The notes beneath the pieces are model-generated. The model did no database searches and was not told where the DNA came from. It saw only the letters and a list, made by a program, of their open reading frames with translations. A stretch of DNA of 64,000 bases, from assembly GCF_036231905.1 (NCBI RefSeq), contig NZ_JAZARE010000003.1, forward strand, positions 558,001 through 622,000, given 5' to 3'. Below are positions 24,796 to 33,685 of the stretch, piece after piece (the first letter of the stretch is position 1; every line of letters starts with the position of its first letter). The DNA is from CAMLIZ01 sp036231905. Lineage in GTDB: Bacteria; Pseudomonadota; Gammaproteobacteria; Burkholderiales; Burkholderiaceae_C. The position numbers and the translations under genes are program-made.

Positions 24796-26031
24796 ATGTC
24801 GGAGCGTTTGAATGGGGTGGTGCAGGCGATTCGCGAAGGGTTTGGCGCGGCGGGGCGCGGCATGCGTGCGCTGGGACGCCGGGCGCTGAACTCACGCGGC
24901 GTGATCATCGGCGCCCTGCTGGTGGGCGTGGCGGTGGTGGCGATCGTCAAGCATCCGCCGGTGCAGGCGGTGGGCCGCGGCGAGCTGGGTGTGCGCAGCA
25001 ACCAGCTCACCGGCAAGGTGGCTGAGTTCCGCGAGGGCAGCGTCATCGTGCTGCCCGGCCTGCACCAGCTGCGCCGCTATCCCCTGCGCGACCAGGTGTA
25101 CCGGCCGGTGCAGATCAGCAAGGCCGGCGGCGAGGCGCCGCTGCAGTCGGCTGAAGGCTTGTCCATTGGCGTGGACCTGGCCGTGCGCTATGCGCTGGAC
25201 GCCAGCCGCATCGCAGCCCTGTCGCGCGATCTGCCGGAGAACCTGAACGCCGAGATCGTGGAGCCCGCGGTGCAGGGCGTGATCTACAAGGTGTTCACCC
25301 GCTACACCGTGCGCGAGATCTTTTCCACCAAGCGTGCGGAGATCCAGCAGGCGATCGAAGCCGAATTGAAGACCAAGCTGGCCAACGACGGCATCGTGCT
25401 GCGCTCGGTGCAAATGGGCAAGGTGGACCTGCCGGCCGACTACCGCCGCGGCATGGACAAGTTGCTGGCCGAGGAGCTGGAGACGGAGAAGATGCGCTTC
25501 ACCTTGGAGCTGAAGGAAAAACGCGTGGCCGAAACCGCACTGGAGGCGGAAGCGGACAAGGTGCGGCGCGAGAAGGCCGCGCAAGCCTCGGCCAACGAAC
25601 AGATCATTGCCGCCCGCGCACAGGAAGAGGCGATGAAGCATGTGCTGCCCTTCAAGCAGAAGCAGATCGAGCAACGTCAGCTGGAAGCCGAAGCCGAGAA
25701 GCTCTCGCGCATCAAGGGTGCCGAAGGCAGCGCACAGGCCCGCCGCATCGAAGCGGCCGGCGAAGCTGAATCGCGCCAGAGGCTGGCCGATGCGGAGGCG
25801 TATCGCCTGGAGCGTGTGGGCAAGATCAACAGCGAGCAGATGGCGCGCGACGGTGCGCTCATCACCAAGCACCCGTTGCTGATCCAGAAGACGCTGGCCG
25901 ACAAGCTGTCCGACAAGATCCAGGTCATCATCGCGCCCCCGCCGGCCGGTGGGGGCTTCATCGGCAATACCCTGCTGGGCACGCAAGCGAAGGCTGCGGA
26001 ACCGGTGCAAGCCACGGAGACGGAGCAATGA
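24796..26031 (+). CDS. Prohibitin/SPFH-domain (band 7) membrane protein
   Basis: A 411-residue protein anchored by one hydrophobic segment at about 33-52, with a short basic cytoplasmic N-terminus. The SPFH/band-7 domain covers about 55-235 (GRGELGVRSNQLTGKV, LQSAEGLSIGVDLAVRYALD, FTRYTVREIFSTKRAEIQQ). A long Glu/Ala/Lys-rich coiled coil of about 230-365 contains REKAAQASANEQIIAARAQEEA and similar repeats, as in prohibitins, HflK/C and flotillins. GGAGGGTGAC precedes the ATG. Such proteins form large membrane rings that organise microdomains or guard proteases. It is coupled to the next gene by an ATGA overlap. Confidence 0.9.
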   Translation: MSERLNGVVQAIREGFGAAGRGMRALGRRALNSRGVIIGALLVGVAVVAIVKHPPVQAVGRGELGVRSNQLTGKVAEFREGSVIVLPGLHQLRRYPLRDQVYRPVQISKAGGEAPLQSAEGLSIGVDLAVRYALDASRIAALSRDLPENLNAEIVEPAVQGVIYKVFTRYTVREIFSTKRAEIQQAIEAELKTKLANDGIVLRSVQMGKVDLPADYRRGMDKLLAEELETEKMRFTLELKEKRVAETALEAEADKVRREKAAQASANEQIIAARAQEEAMKHVLPFKQKQIEQRQLEAEAEKLSRIKGAEGSAQARRIEAAGEAESRQRLADAEAYRLERVGKINSEQMARDGALITKHPLLIQKTLADKLSDKIQVIIAPPPAGGGFIGNTLLGTQAKAAEPVQATETEQ

Positions 26032-27560
26032 ACACCGCCACCATGCGCCACCGCCTGCAAGCGGCCGGCTGGGCCGTGACCGTTACCGCCGCCATGGTGG
26101 CCGCCGCCGCGCTGACGCTGTGTGCACCGGCTGTCGCTGCAGCAGAAGCCGAGAACGTGGCACCCACCATCGCGATCGTGGTGCAGGACCAGACCGCCCT
26201 GCGCGCCGCCCCGCGCGACAGCGGCCAGCTGCAGGCCACGCTGTGGCCGGGCGACACGCTGGAGATCCGCGGCGAGCGCCTGGACCATCTGCAGGTGTAC
26301 GACTACCGGCGCGAACGCGGCGGCTTCGTCCGGGCGTCTGCCCTGCGCCGTGTGTCGCTGCAGGCGGGTCAGGCGCCGGAGCTGCTGGCCGTGGTGCGCT
26401 TCCTGCGCGACACGCCGGGCTCCGAGGCGCTGGGCATGGCCTACGCCGCGGCTTACCTGAAAGCCGCGCCGGCCGATGCCATCACCGCCGAACCGCTGGA
26501 CGCGCTTGGCACCATGGCAGAACGCCTGGCGCGCCGCGCCTCATCGCGCCAAGCCAAGGCCAATGACCCGGTGCTGGCCGCACACCTGGAAGCCGCTGCC
26601 GGCCTGGGCGTGGTGATGACCAGCTTCGAGCGCGACGGCCGCATGCAGCTGTGCTACGACGGCGACGCCTTCCGCCGTGTGCTCGCGATGCAGGCCACTC
26701 CGGAGCAGCGTGCCCGCGCGGCGCTGGGCCTGACCCGCGACGACTGCATCGCGCCCACCCTGCCCCCGCTGCAGCGCCAGCAACTGCTGGAAGACCAGGC
26801 CCAACTGCTGGAGCGCATCGACATCGCGCCCCTGCCCGAGCTGCTGAAGAACCGCATCCGCATGCGGCGTGCCGCGGTGTGGGCCGGCGTGGCGTTCACC
26901 CGCAGCCGCCAGGGAACAAATGCGAACACGGCCGAGGCCGGAGAACATGCGCTGCAGTCACTGGCCGAGGTGGTGAAGGCCCAACTCACCGACGACGACC
27001 AGTGGGCCTACAACGACGCCGCCGTGCGCGTGGGCGCGTCGCGCTGGGCCGGTGCTGCCGCGGCCACCAGCAAGGGCCGCCTGGCCATCGCCACCAGCGC
27101 CGGCCAGCAGCCGGGTGAAACCTGCGTGGCCCTCACCGACGCCCAACACGACGCCGCCCATCCATTGCTGCGCCGCTGCACCTACGGCACGGTGTGGACG
27201 GCATCGGCCAGCGTGAGTGCCGACGGCAGCGCACTCGCCGTGGCAGTGCAGCCGCTGGCCACCTGGCGCGAGCTGTGGGTGTTCCACCGCAACCGCGAAG
27301 GCTGGACGGTGGACACCCTGCCCCCGGCCACCGGCGACACGCAGCTCGGCGTGGTGGAGTTCGCCGGCTGGGTGCCCGGCGGCGGGCGATTGCTGGCCGC
27401 GCGCGAGGCCAAGGTGGACGGCCGCTTCAAGCGCAGCTTCGAGGTGATCCGCCTGGACACGCTGGTGGCGGAGAAGCAGGCCGACAAGCCCGATTCACTG
27501 AGCACCTTCTACCGCTGGCAGGACGCGGGATGGAAGCGGCAGACCGTGATGCTGCGCTAA
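26028..27560 (+). CDS. Exported protein with SH3-like N-terminal domain, function unknown
   Basis: A 510-residue protein overlapping the prohibitin-like gene by ATGA. Signal peptide about 1-39 (long, Ala-rich, ending AVAAA). Residues about 48-105 look like a bacterial SH3 domain: VVQDQTALRAAPRDSGQL, LWPGDTLEIRGER, RGGFVRASALRR. The rest (about 110-510) has no motif I recognise; it contains four Cys and, in the last third, beta-rich stretches such as CTYGTVWTASASVSADGSALA and GVVEFAGWVPGGGRLLA that resemble beta-propeller blades. It probably acts in the periplasm with the coupled membrane ring protein. I do not assign an activity. Confidence 0.8.
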   Translation: MNTATMRHRLQAAGWAVTVTAAMVAAAALTLCAPAVAAAEAENVAPTIAIVVQDQTALRAAPRDSGQLQATLWPGDTLEIRGERLDHLQVYDYRRERGGFVRASALRRVSLQAGQAPELLAVVRFLRDTPGSEALGMAYAAAYLKAAPADAITAEPLDALGTMAERLARRASSRQAKANDPVLAAHLEAAAGLGVVMTSFERDGRMQLCYDGDAFRRVLAMQATPEQRARAALGLTRDDCIAPTLPPLQRQQLLEDQAQLLERIDIAPLPELLKNRIRMRRAAVWAGVAFTRSRQGTNANTAEAGEHALQSLAEVVKAQLTDDDQWAYNDAAVRVGASRWAGAAAATSKGRLAIATSAGQQPGETCVALTDAQHDAAHPLLRRCTYGTVWTASASVSADGSALAVAVQPLATWRELWVFHRNREGWTVDTLPPATGDTQLGVVEFAGWVPGGGRLLAAREAKVDGRFKRSFEVIRLDTLVAEKQADKPDSLSTFYRWQDAGWKRQTVMLR

Positions 27561-27568
27561 GGCTATGA

Positions 27569-27601
27569 TGTAAATCTCAAAATTGAATCTTCAAATTTAC
27601 A
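27569..27601. promoter_or_regulatory. AT-rich palindromic region at the DUF4143 gene start
   Basis: TGTAAAT (27569-27575) and ATTTACA (27595-27601) form perfect inverted arms. Between them is TTGAA-TC-TTCAA (27583-27594), a second perfect inverted repeat. The right arm runs into the ATG at 27601, and a -10-like TATGAT (27564-27569) abuts the left arm. The stretch is strikingly AT-rich for this genome. A role in autoregulation or as a leaderless promoter is inferred. Confidence 0.5.
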
Positions 27602-28773
27602 TGATCCCCCGCGACGCCACTGCCACCCTGCGCCGGCTGGCCCAGGGCTTCCCGCTGGTTGCGCTCACCGGACCACGGCAATCCGGCAAGACCACTCTGG
27701 CGCGGGCGGTCTTCGGCGACAAGCCGTACGTGTCGTTGGAAGACCCGGATGAGCGTGCCTTCGCCGACGCCGACCCTCGCGGCTTCCTGCGCCGTTTCGA
27801 GGACCGCGGGGTGGTGATCGACGAGGCCCAGCGCTGCCCCGCCCTGTTTTCCTACCTTCAAGGGTGGGTGGACCAGCGCCGCATCATGGGCGACGTGGTG
27901 CTCACTGGTTCGCAGCAATTCGGGTTGATGACCGGCATATCGCAGTCCCTGGCAGGCCGGGTCGGCATGGTCAACCTGCTGCCATTGGCCTGGGCGGAAG
28001 TGCGTTCGCTGGACAGTGCCCCCGCCACGCTGGAACAGGCGTTGTGGCGGGGCGGCTATCCGGCCCTGTACGACCGGCCCGTCGCACCGCCGGACTGGTT
28101 TGCCGCCTATGTGGCCACCTATGTGGAACGCGACGTGCGCCAGTTGATCGCGGTGCGGGACCTGAGCGTGTTCCAGCGCTTCGTGAGCATGTGCGCCGCG
28201 CGCTGCGGCCAACTGCTCAACCTGTCCTCGCTGGCCACGGACTGCGGCATCACCCAGCCCACCGCGCGCGAATGGCTCAGCGTGCTGGCCGCGAGCTACA
28301 TCGTGGTGCAGCTGCCGCCCTACCACCGCAACTTCGGCAAGCGGCTGGTGAAGACGCCAAAGCTGTATTTCCTGGATGTGGGGCTGGCAGCCTGGCTGCT
28401 CGGCATCCGCGACGCTCAGGCCCTGGCGACGCACGCCATGCGAGGCGCGCTGTTCGAAAGCTGGGCCGCCTCCGAATACATCAAGTCACGCTGCAATGCC
28501 GGCCTGTCGCCCGCCTTGCACTTTTGGCGCGACCATGCCGGCCACGAGGTGGATCTGGTCATCGAGGCGGAAGGGGGCCGACTCGATGCGGTGGAACTGA
28601 AGTCCGGCAGCACCTATGCCGCGGACTGGGCGGATGCGCTGAAAAAGTGGCAGGGCTTCGCCGGCGACTCGGCCGGCCAGCCCATGGTGGTGTATGGCGG
28701 CGACGCCAGCTATGAGCGCCAGGGAGTCAGCGTGCGAGGCTGGCGGAACTGGCCCGACGTCACCACGCGCTGA
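27601..28773 (+). CDS. AAA ATPase with DUF4143 (PD-(D/E)XK-like) C-terminal domain
   Basis: A 390-residue protein of the large 'ATP-binding protein, DUF4143' family. Walker A GPRQSGKTTLARAVFG at about 23-38; Walker B-like GVVIDEAQRCP at about 66-76; sensor region VLTGSQQFGLM. The C-terminal domain has a winged-helix-like middle and ends with VDLVIEAEGGRLDAVELKSG, matching the D-x(n)-ExK pattern of PD-(D/E)XK nucleases. I chose the ATG at 27601; an in-frame TTG at 27583 would extend it by six residues. Function of the family is not established. An unusual AT-rich palindrome covers the start, and the gene may be a transferred module. Confidence 0.88.
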   Translation: MIPRDATATLRRLAQGFPLVALTGPRQSGKTTLARAVFGDKPYVSLEDPDERAFADADPRGFLRRFEDRGVVIDEAQRCPALFSYLQGWVDQRRIMGDVVLTGSQQFGLMTGISQSLAGRVGMVNLLPLAWAEVRSLDSAPATLEQALWRGGYPALYDRPVAPPDWFAAYVATYVERDVRQLIAVRDLSVFQRFVSMCAARCGQLLNLSSLATDCGITQPTAREWLSVLAASYIVVQLPPYHRNFGKRLVKTPKLYFLDVGLAAWLLGIRDAQALATHAMRGALFESWAASEYIKSRCNAGLSPALHFWRDHAGHEVDLVIEAEGGRLDAVELKSGSTYAADWADALKKWQGFAGDSAGQPMVVYGGDASYERQGVSVRGWRNWPDVTTR

Positions 28774-28782
28774 CCAGCCACC

Positions 28783-31700
28783 TCAACCCACCCACTTGCG
28801 CGCATTGCGGAACATGCGCATCCACGGGCTCAGCTCGCTCTTGTCCCCAGAGGTCCAGCTCATCAGCACGTTGCGGAACACCCGTTCCGGGTGCGGCATC
28901 AGCACGGTGAAGCGGCCGTCCGGCGTGGTGACGGACGTCAAGCCATCGGGGCTGCCGTTCGGGTTGAACGGGTAGGCCTCGGTGGGTGCGCCGGTGTTGT
29001 CCACGAAGCGCATCGCGCGTTGCACCGCGGCGGTGTCGCCGCGCTGCGAGAAGTCCGCGAAGCCTTCGCCATGCGCCACCGCGATCGGCAGGCGGCTGCC
29101 GGCCATGCCGTCGAAGAAGATCGACGGGCTTTGCAGCACTTCCACCAGCGCCAGCCGCGCTTCGTAGCGCTCGCTCTTGTTGGTGGTGAACTTGGGCCAG
29201 GCTTCGGCGCCCGGGATGATGGGCGATAGCGCGGCCATCATCTGGCAGCCGTTGCACACACCGAGCGCGAAGGTGTCCTCGCGCTGGAAGAAGGCCTTGA
29301 ACTGGTCGGAGAGTCGCGTGTTGAAGAGGATGGAGCGCGCCCAGCCTTCACCGGCACCCAGGGTGTCGCCATAGCTGAAGCCGCCACAGGCAACGAAGCC
29401 GGTGAAGTCGGCCAGGTTCGCGCGGCCGGCCTGCAGGTCGCTCATGTGCACGTCGAAGGTGTCGAAGCCGGCCAGCGCCATCGCGTAGCTCATCTCGACG
29501 TGCGAGTTCACGCCTTGCTCGCGCAGGATGGCCAGCTTGGGCCGCACGCCGGTGGCGATGAAGGGCGCGGCGACGTCCTCCTTCGGGTCGAACGTCAGGT
29601 GCAGGTGCAGGCCGGGGTCGGCCGGGTCGCCGGCGGCGGCGTGTTCCTGGTCGGCACCCGCGGGGTTGTCTCGCAGGCGGTTGATGCGCCAGCTCACTTC
29701 GTCCCACGCCTGCTGAAGCTCGCGCAGCGCTGCGCTGAACTGCACCTTGGTGTCGCGCCACACCTCGATCATCTGCTTCTCGGTGGGCTTGCCGATCACA
29801 TGGCTGTGGCGGCTCAGGCCCAGCTCGCGCAAGGTGGCCATCACGGCGTCGCGGTCGGCGCTGCGCACCTGGATCAGGGCACCCAGCTCTTCGTTGAACA
29901 AGGCCTTCAGCGTGAGTTCGTTGCGGCGCTCGCTCACCTGCGAGGCCCAGTTCTTGGAGTCTCCGTACTCGGCGCGGCTGTCGCCGATGCCGTCGCTTTC
30001 GGTGACCAGCAGGTCCACGTTCAAAGCCACACCCAGGTGGCCGGCAAAGGCCATTTCGCACACCGCCGCCCACAGGCCGCCGTCACTGCGGTCGTGGTAG
30101 GCCAGCAGTTGGCCTTGAGCGCGCAGGCGGTTGATGGCCTGCACCAGCGCCTTCAGCTGGGCGGGGTCGTCCAGGTCGGGCACCGTGTCACCGAACTGGT
30201 TGAGCGTCTGCGCCAGGATCGAGCCGCCCATGCGGCCTTGGCCCTGGCCCAGGTCGATCAGGATCAGCGTGGTGTCCCCGGGCTGCAGCTGCGGCGTGAG
30301 CGTGCCGCGAACGTCGTCCAGCGTGGCGAACGCCGACACGATCAGCGACACCGGTGCGATGACCTGCTTCGTCTCGCCGCCATCGCTCCAACGTGTGCGC
30401 ATGGAGAGCGAATCCTTGCCCACCGGCACGCCGATGCCCAGCGCGGGGCACAGCTCCATGCCGACGGCCTTCACCGTGTCGTACAGCGCTGCATCCTCGC
30501 CGGGTTCCCCGCACGCGGCCATCCAGTTGCAGCTCAGCTTGATGCGGCTGAGTTCGATCGGCGCGGCCAGCAGGTTGGTGATGGCTTCGGCCACCGCCAT
30601 GCGGCCGGAGGCCGGCGCGTCCAGCGCAGCCAGCGGGGTGCGCTCACCCATGCTCATGGCTTCACCGCGGAAGCCGGCGTAGTCCGCCAAGGTCACGGCG
30701 CAATCGGCCACCGGCACCTGCCACGGGCCCACCATCTGGTCGCGATGGTTGAGGCCACCCACGGTGCGGTCGCCGATGGTCACCAGGAAGCGCTTGCTCG
30801 CCACCGTGGGATGGCGCAGCACGTCGACGGCCGCCGTCTTCAGCGCCACGCCGGTCAGGTCCAGCGGAGGTGCGCTGCGCGGCACGCGGGCGACGTCGCG
30901 ATGCATCTTGGGCGGCTTGCCCAGCAGCACCTCCATCGGCATGTCGATCGCGCGCTCGCCGCCGGGGCCGTTTTCCAGCACCAGCTCGGTGTCGTCGGTG
31001 GCCACGCCCACCACCGCGAAGGGGCAGCGCTCGCGTTCGCACATCGCCTCGAAGGCGGCCAGCTTGGCAGGATCCAGCGCCAGGACATAACGCTCCTGGC
31101 TCTCGTTGCACCAGATTTCCTTGGGTGCCAGGCCAGTCTCTTCCAGCGGCACCTTGCGGATGTCGAAGGTGGCGCCCTTGCCGGCACCGTCCACCAGCTC
31201 GGGGAAGGCATTGCTGATGCCGCCCGCGCCCACGTCGTGGATGGCCAGCACCGGGTTGTCCACGCCCAGGGCCCAGCAATGGTTGATCACCTCCTGCGCG
31301 CGGCGCTGGATCTCGGGGTTGCCGCGCTGAACGGAATCGAAGTCCAGCGCCGCGGTGTTGGTGCCCGCCGCCATGGAGCTGGCGGCGCCACCGCCCATGC
31401 CGATGCGCATGCCGGGCCCGCCCAGCTGCACCAGCAGCGTGCCGGCGCCGAAGGGCAGCTTGTGGGTCTGGCCATCGCTGATCTGGCCCAGGCCGCCGGC
31501 GATCATGATGGGCTTGTGGTAGCCGCGGCGCAGGCCGGCCACGGTCTGCTCATACACCCGGAAGTAGCCGGCCAGGTTGGGCCGGCCGAATTCGTTGTTG
31601 AAAGCCGCGCCGCCCAGCGGTCCGTCAATCATGATCTGCAGCGGGCTGGCAATGTGCTCCGGCTTGCCGACCGGCTGGGCCTCCCAGGGCTCGCTGGTGC

Positions 31701-32775
31701 CGGGCAGGTGCAGGTTGCTCACGCTGAAACCAGTGAGGCCGGCCTTGGGGCGCGAGCCGCGGCCGGTGGCGCCTTCGTCGCGGATCTCACCGCCGGCGCC
31801 GGTGGAGGCGCCAGGAAACGGAGAAATGGCGGTGGGGTGGTTGTGCGTTTCCACCTTCATCAGCACATGCACGGTTTCGTCGCGGGCCACGTACTTGTCG
31901 CCGCCGCGGTGGCTCTCGGGCAGCCAGCGCTGGGCCGGGCCGCCTTCCATGATGGCCGCGTTGTCGCTGTAGGCCACCACGGTGTGCGCGGGTGCCAGCT
32001 TCTCGGTGTTGCGGATCATGCCGAACATGGACAGCGGCTGGCGCTCGCCGTCGATGCTGAACTCCGCGTTGAAGATCTTGTGGCGGCAGTGTTCGCTGTT
32101 GGCCTGCGCGAACATCATCAGCTCCACGTCGCTGGGGTTGCGCTTCAGGCCCTGGAAGGCGTTGACCAGGTAGTCGATCTCGTCGTCGGACAGCGCCAGG
32201 CCGAACTCGGCGTTCGCCCGCTCCAGCGCGGCGCGCCCCTGGCCCAGAACGTCCACATGCTCCATCGGCTTGCCGGGCTGTTCATCGAACAGGTGGGCAG
32301 CGGCTTCGCGTTCGAAAGCGATGCTCTCGGTCATGCGGTCGTGCAGCAGTGCCGCTGCGGCCTGCAGCTGCTGCGAGTCCAGCAGCTTGGTGCCACCCAG
32401 CAGCCCGGTCTTCAGCGACAGCCGGAACTCCGTCACCCGCTCCACCCGGTGGATGGGCAGGCCGCAGTTGTGCGCGATGTCGGTGGCCTTGGAGGCCCAG
32501 GGCGACACGGTGCCCAGCCGCGGCATCACGACCACGAGCACCCCATCGGCCGTGGGGCCCGCATAGGCGTCGCCGTAGCGCAGCAGGTCGGCCAGCCGGT
32601 CCTGGATGGGCAGTTCCAGCGGCGCATCGGCCCAGGCCCAATGCACATGGCGCGCGGCCACGCCGGTGATGTTCGGGCTGACCGCTTGCAGCTGCTGCAG
32701 CAGGGCCTGGGCGCGGAACGCCGACAGGGCGTTGCCGCCCTCGAAGTGCATCAGGTGCTTGGGGGCGGAAGACAT
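28783..32775 (-). CDS. purL: Phosphoribosylformylglycinamidine synthase, large single-chain form
   Basis: A 1330-residue purine biosynthesis enzyme: FGAR + glutamine + ATP gives FGAM. The ATG at 32775 (MSSAPKHLMHFEGG) matches the family start; the upstream extension of the frame overlaps the divergent map promoter and is rejected. Domains in order: N-terminal PurS-like, linker, the two AIRS-type synthetase halves (FAQANSEHCRHKIFNAEF near 303, METHNHPTAISPFPGASTG-type block near 410), and a C-terminal glutamine amidotransferase. The last has nucleophile Cys in VCNGCQMMAAL and His in PHPERVFRNV. The single-chain form is usual for proteobacteria. It diverges from map with 91 bases between starts. 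Confidence 0.97.
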   Translation of the reverse strand: MSSAPKHLMHFEGGNALSAFRAQALLQQLQAVSPNITGVAARHVHWAWADAPLELPIQDRLADLLRYGDAYAGPTADGVLVVVMPRLGTVSPWASKATDIAHNCGLPIHRVERVTEFRLSLKTGLLGGTKLLDSQQLQAAAALLHDRMTESIAFEREAAAHLFDEQPGKPMEHVDVLGQGRAALERANAEFGLALSDDEIDYLVNAFQGLKRNPSDVELMMFAQANSEHCRHKIFNAEFSIDGERQPLSMFGMIRNTEKLAPAHTVVAYSDNAAIMEGGPAQRWLPESHRGGDKYVARDETVHVLMKVETHNHPTAISPFPGASTGAGGEIRDEGATGRGSRPKAGLTGFSVSNLHLPGTSEPWEAQPVGKPEHIASPLQIMIDGPLGGAAFNNEFGRPNLAGYFRVYEQTVAGLRRGYHKPIMIAGGLGQISDGQTHKLPFGAGTLLVQLGGPGMRIGMGGGAASSMAAGTNTAALDFDSVQRGNPEIQRRAQEVINHCWALGVDNPVLAIHDVGAGGISNAFPELVDGAGKGATFDIRKVPLEETGLAPKEIWCNESQERYVLALDPAKLAAFEAMCERERCPFAVVGVATDDTELVLENGPGGERAIDMPMEVLLGKPPKMHRDVARVPRSAPPLDLTGVALKTAAVDVLRHPTVASKRFLVTIGDRTVGGLNHRDQMVGPWQVPVADCAVTLADYAGFRGEAMSMGERTPLAALDAPASGRMAVAEAITNLLAAPIELSRIKLSCNWMAACGEPGEDAALYDTVKAVGMELCPALGIGVPVGKDSLSMRTRWSDGGETKQVIAPVSLIVSAFATLDDVRGTLTPQLQPGDTTLILIDLGQGQGRMGGSILAQTLNQFGDTVPDLDDPAQLKALVQAINRLRAQGQLLAYHDRSDGGLWAAVCEMAFAGHLGVALNVDLLVTESDGIGDSRAEYGDSKNWASQVSERRNELTLKALFNEELGALIQVRSADRDAVMATLRELGLSRHSHVIGKPTEKQMIEVWRDTKVQFSAALRELQQAWDEVSWRINRLRDNPAGADQEHAAAGDPADPGLHLHLTFDPKEDVAAPFIATGVRPKLAILREQGVNSHVEMSYAMALAGFDTFDVHMSDLQAGRANLADFTGFVACGGFSYGDTLGAGEGWARSILFNTRLSDQFKAFFQREDTFALGVCNGCQMMAALSPIIPGAEAWPKFTTNKSERYEARLALVEVLQSPSIFFDGMAGSRLPIAVAHGEGFADFSQRGDTAAVQRAMRFVDNTGAPTEAYPFNPNGSPDGLTSVTTPDGRFTVLMPHPERVFRNVLMSWTSGDKSELSPWMRMFRNARKWVG

Positions 32776-32866
32776 GCGGTGCGGGCCTTGGAGGGGATTC
32801 GGGGTCGCCAAAAGGGGCGCACCCTGGAAAACCCGCGATTTTACGGGGTGGAGAGATAATTCCGGC

Positions 32867-33685
32867 ATGAGCATCACGATCAAGACCGCAGCCGACCTCG
32901 AAGGCATGCGCGTGGCCGGCCGCCTGGCCTCCGAAGTCCTCGACATGCTGACGCCGCACGTCAAGCCGGGTGTCAGCACCGAGCAGCTGGACAAGCTGGC
33001 CCACGACCACATCGTGAACGTGCAGGGCGGCACGCCCGCGCCGCTGAATTACGCACCGCCGGGCTACACGCCCTACCCCAAGTCGATCTGCACCTCGATC
33101 AACCACCAGGTCTGCCACGGCATCCCGAACGACCGCCCGCTGAAGAATGGCGACATCGTGAACATCGACGTCACCGTCATCAAGGACGGCTGGCACGGCG
33201 ACACCAGCCGCATGTTCGTGGTGGGTGAAGGCTCCATCGCCGCCAAGCGGCTGTGCAGCATCACCTACGAAGCGATGTGGCGTGGCATCGTGAAGGTGAA
33301 GCCGGGCGCTCGGCTCGGCGACATCGGCCATGCGATCCAGACCTTCGCCGAGAACCAGGGTTTTTCGATCGTGCGCGAGTTCTGCGGCCACGGCATCGGG
33401 CGCAACTTCCATGAAGAGCCGCAGGTGCTGCACTACGGCCGCCCCGGCACGCTGGAAGAGCTGGTGCCCGGCATGGTGTTCACCATCGAGCCGATGATCA
33501 ACGCCGGCAAGCGCGAGATCCGGGAAATGGGCGACGGCTGGACCATCGTCACCAAGGACCGGTCACTGTCGGCCCAGTGGGAACACACGGTCGTGGTCAC
33601 CGAGACGGGCTACGAGGTGCTCACCGTGTCGGCCGGCAGCCCGCCGCCGCCGGAGTTCGTGAAGCCTGCTGCCGCCACCGCATGA
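32867..33685 (+). CDS. map: Methionine aminopeptidase, type I
   Basis: A 272-residue enzyme that removes N-terminal Met from nascent proteins. The five metal ligands are all visible: two Asp in VNIDVTVIKDGWHGDTSRMF, His in GHGIGRNFHEEP, Glu in FTIEPMINAG and Glu in QWEHTVVVTETG. GGAGAG lies ten bases before the ATG at 32867. The short C-terminal tail (SAGSPPPPEFVKPAAATA) is not conserved. Its stop overlaps the start of glnD (ATGA), a map-glnD arrangement known in many proteobacteria. Confidence 0.97.
   Translation: MSITIKTAADLEGMRVAGRLASEVLDMLTPHVKPGVSTEQLDKLAHDHIVNVQGGTPAPLNYAPPGYTPYPKSICTSINHQVCHGIPNDRPLKNGDIVNIDVTVIKDGWHGDTSRMFVVGEGSIAAKRLCSITYEAMWRGIVKVKPGARLGDIGHAIQTFAENQGFSIVREFCGHGIGRNFHEEPQVLHYGRPGTLEELVPGMVFTIEPMINAGKREIREMGDGWTIVTKDRSLSAQWEHTVVVTETGYEVLTVSAGSPPPPEFVKPAAATA

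Noticed and set aside
29446..32859. An 1137-codon open frame antisense to purL
   Set aside because: It is opposite an intact purL with all catalytic motifs; the product is His/Gln/Arg/Val-rich and shows no domain.
28783..33033. An 86-residue N-terminal extension of PurL
   Set aside because: It would overlap the start of map and lacks similarity to PurL; the ATG at 32775 gives the family-typical N-terminus.
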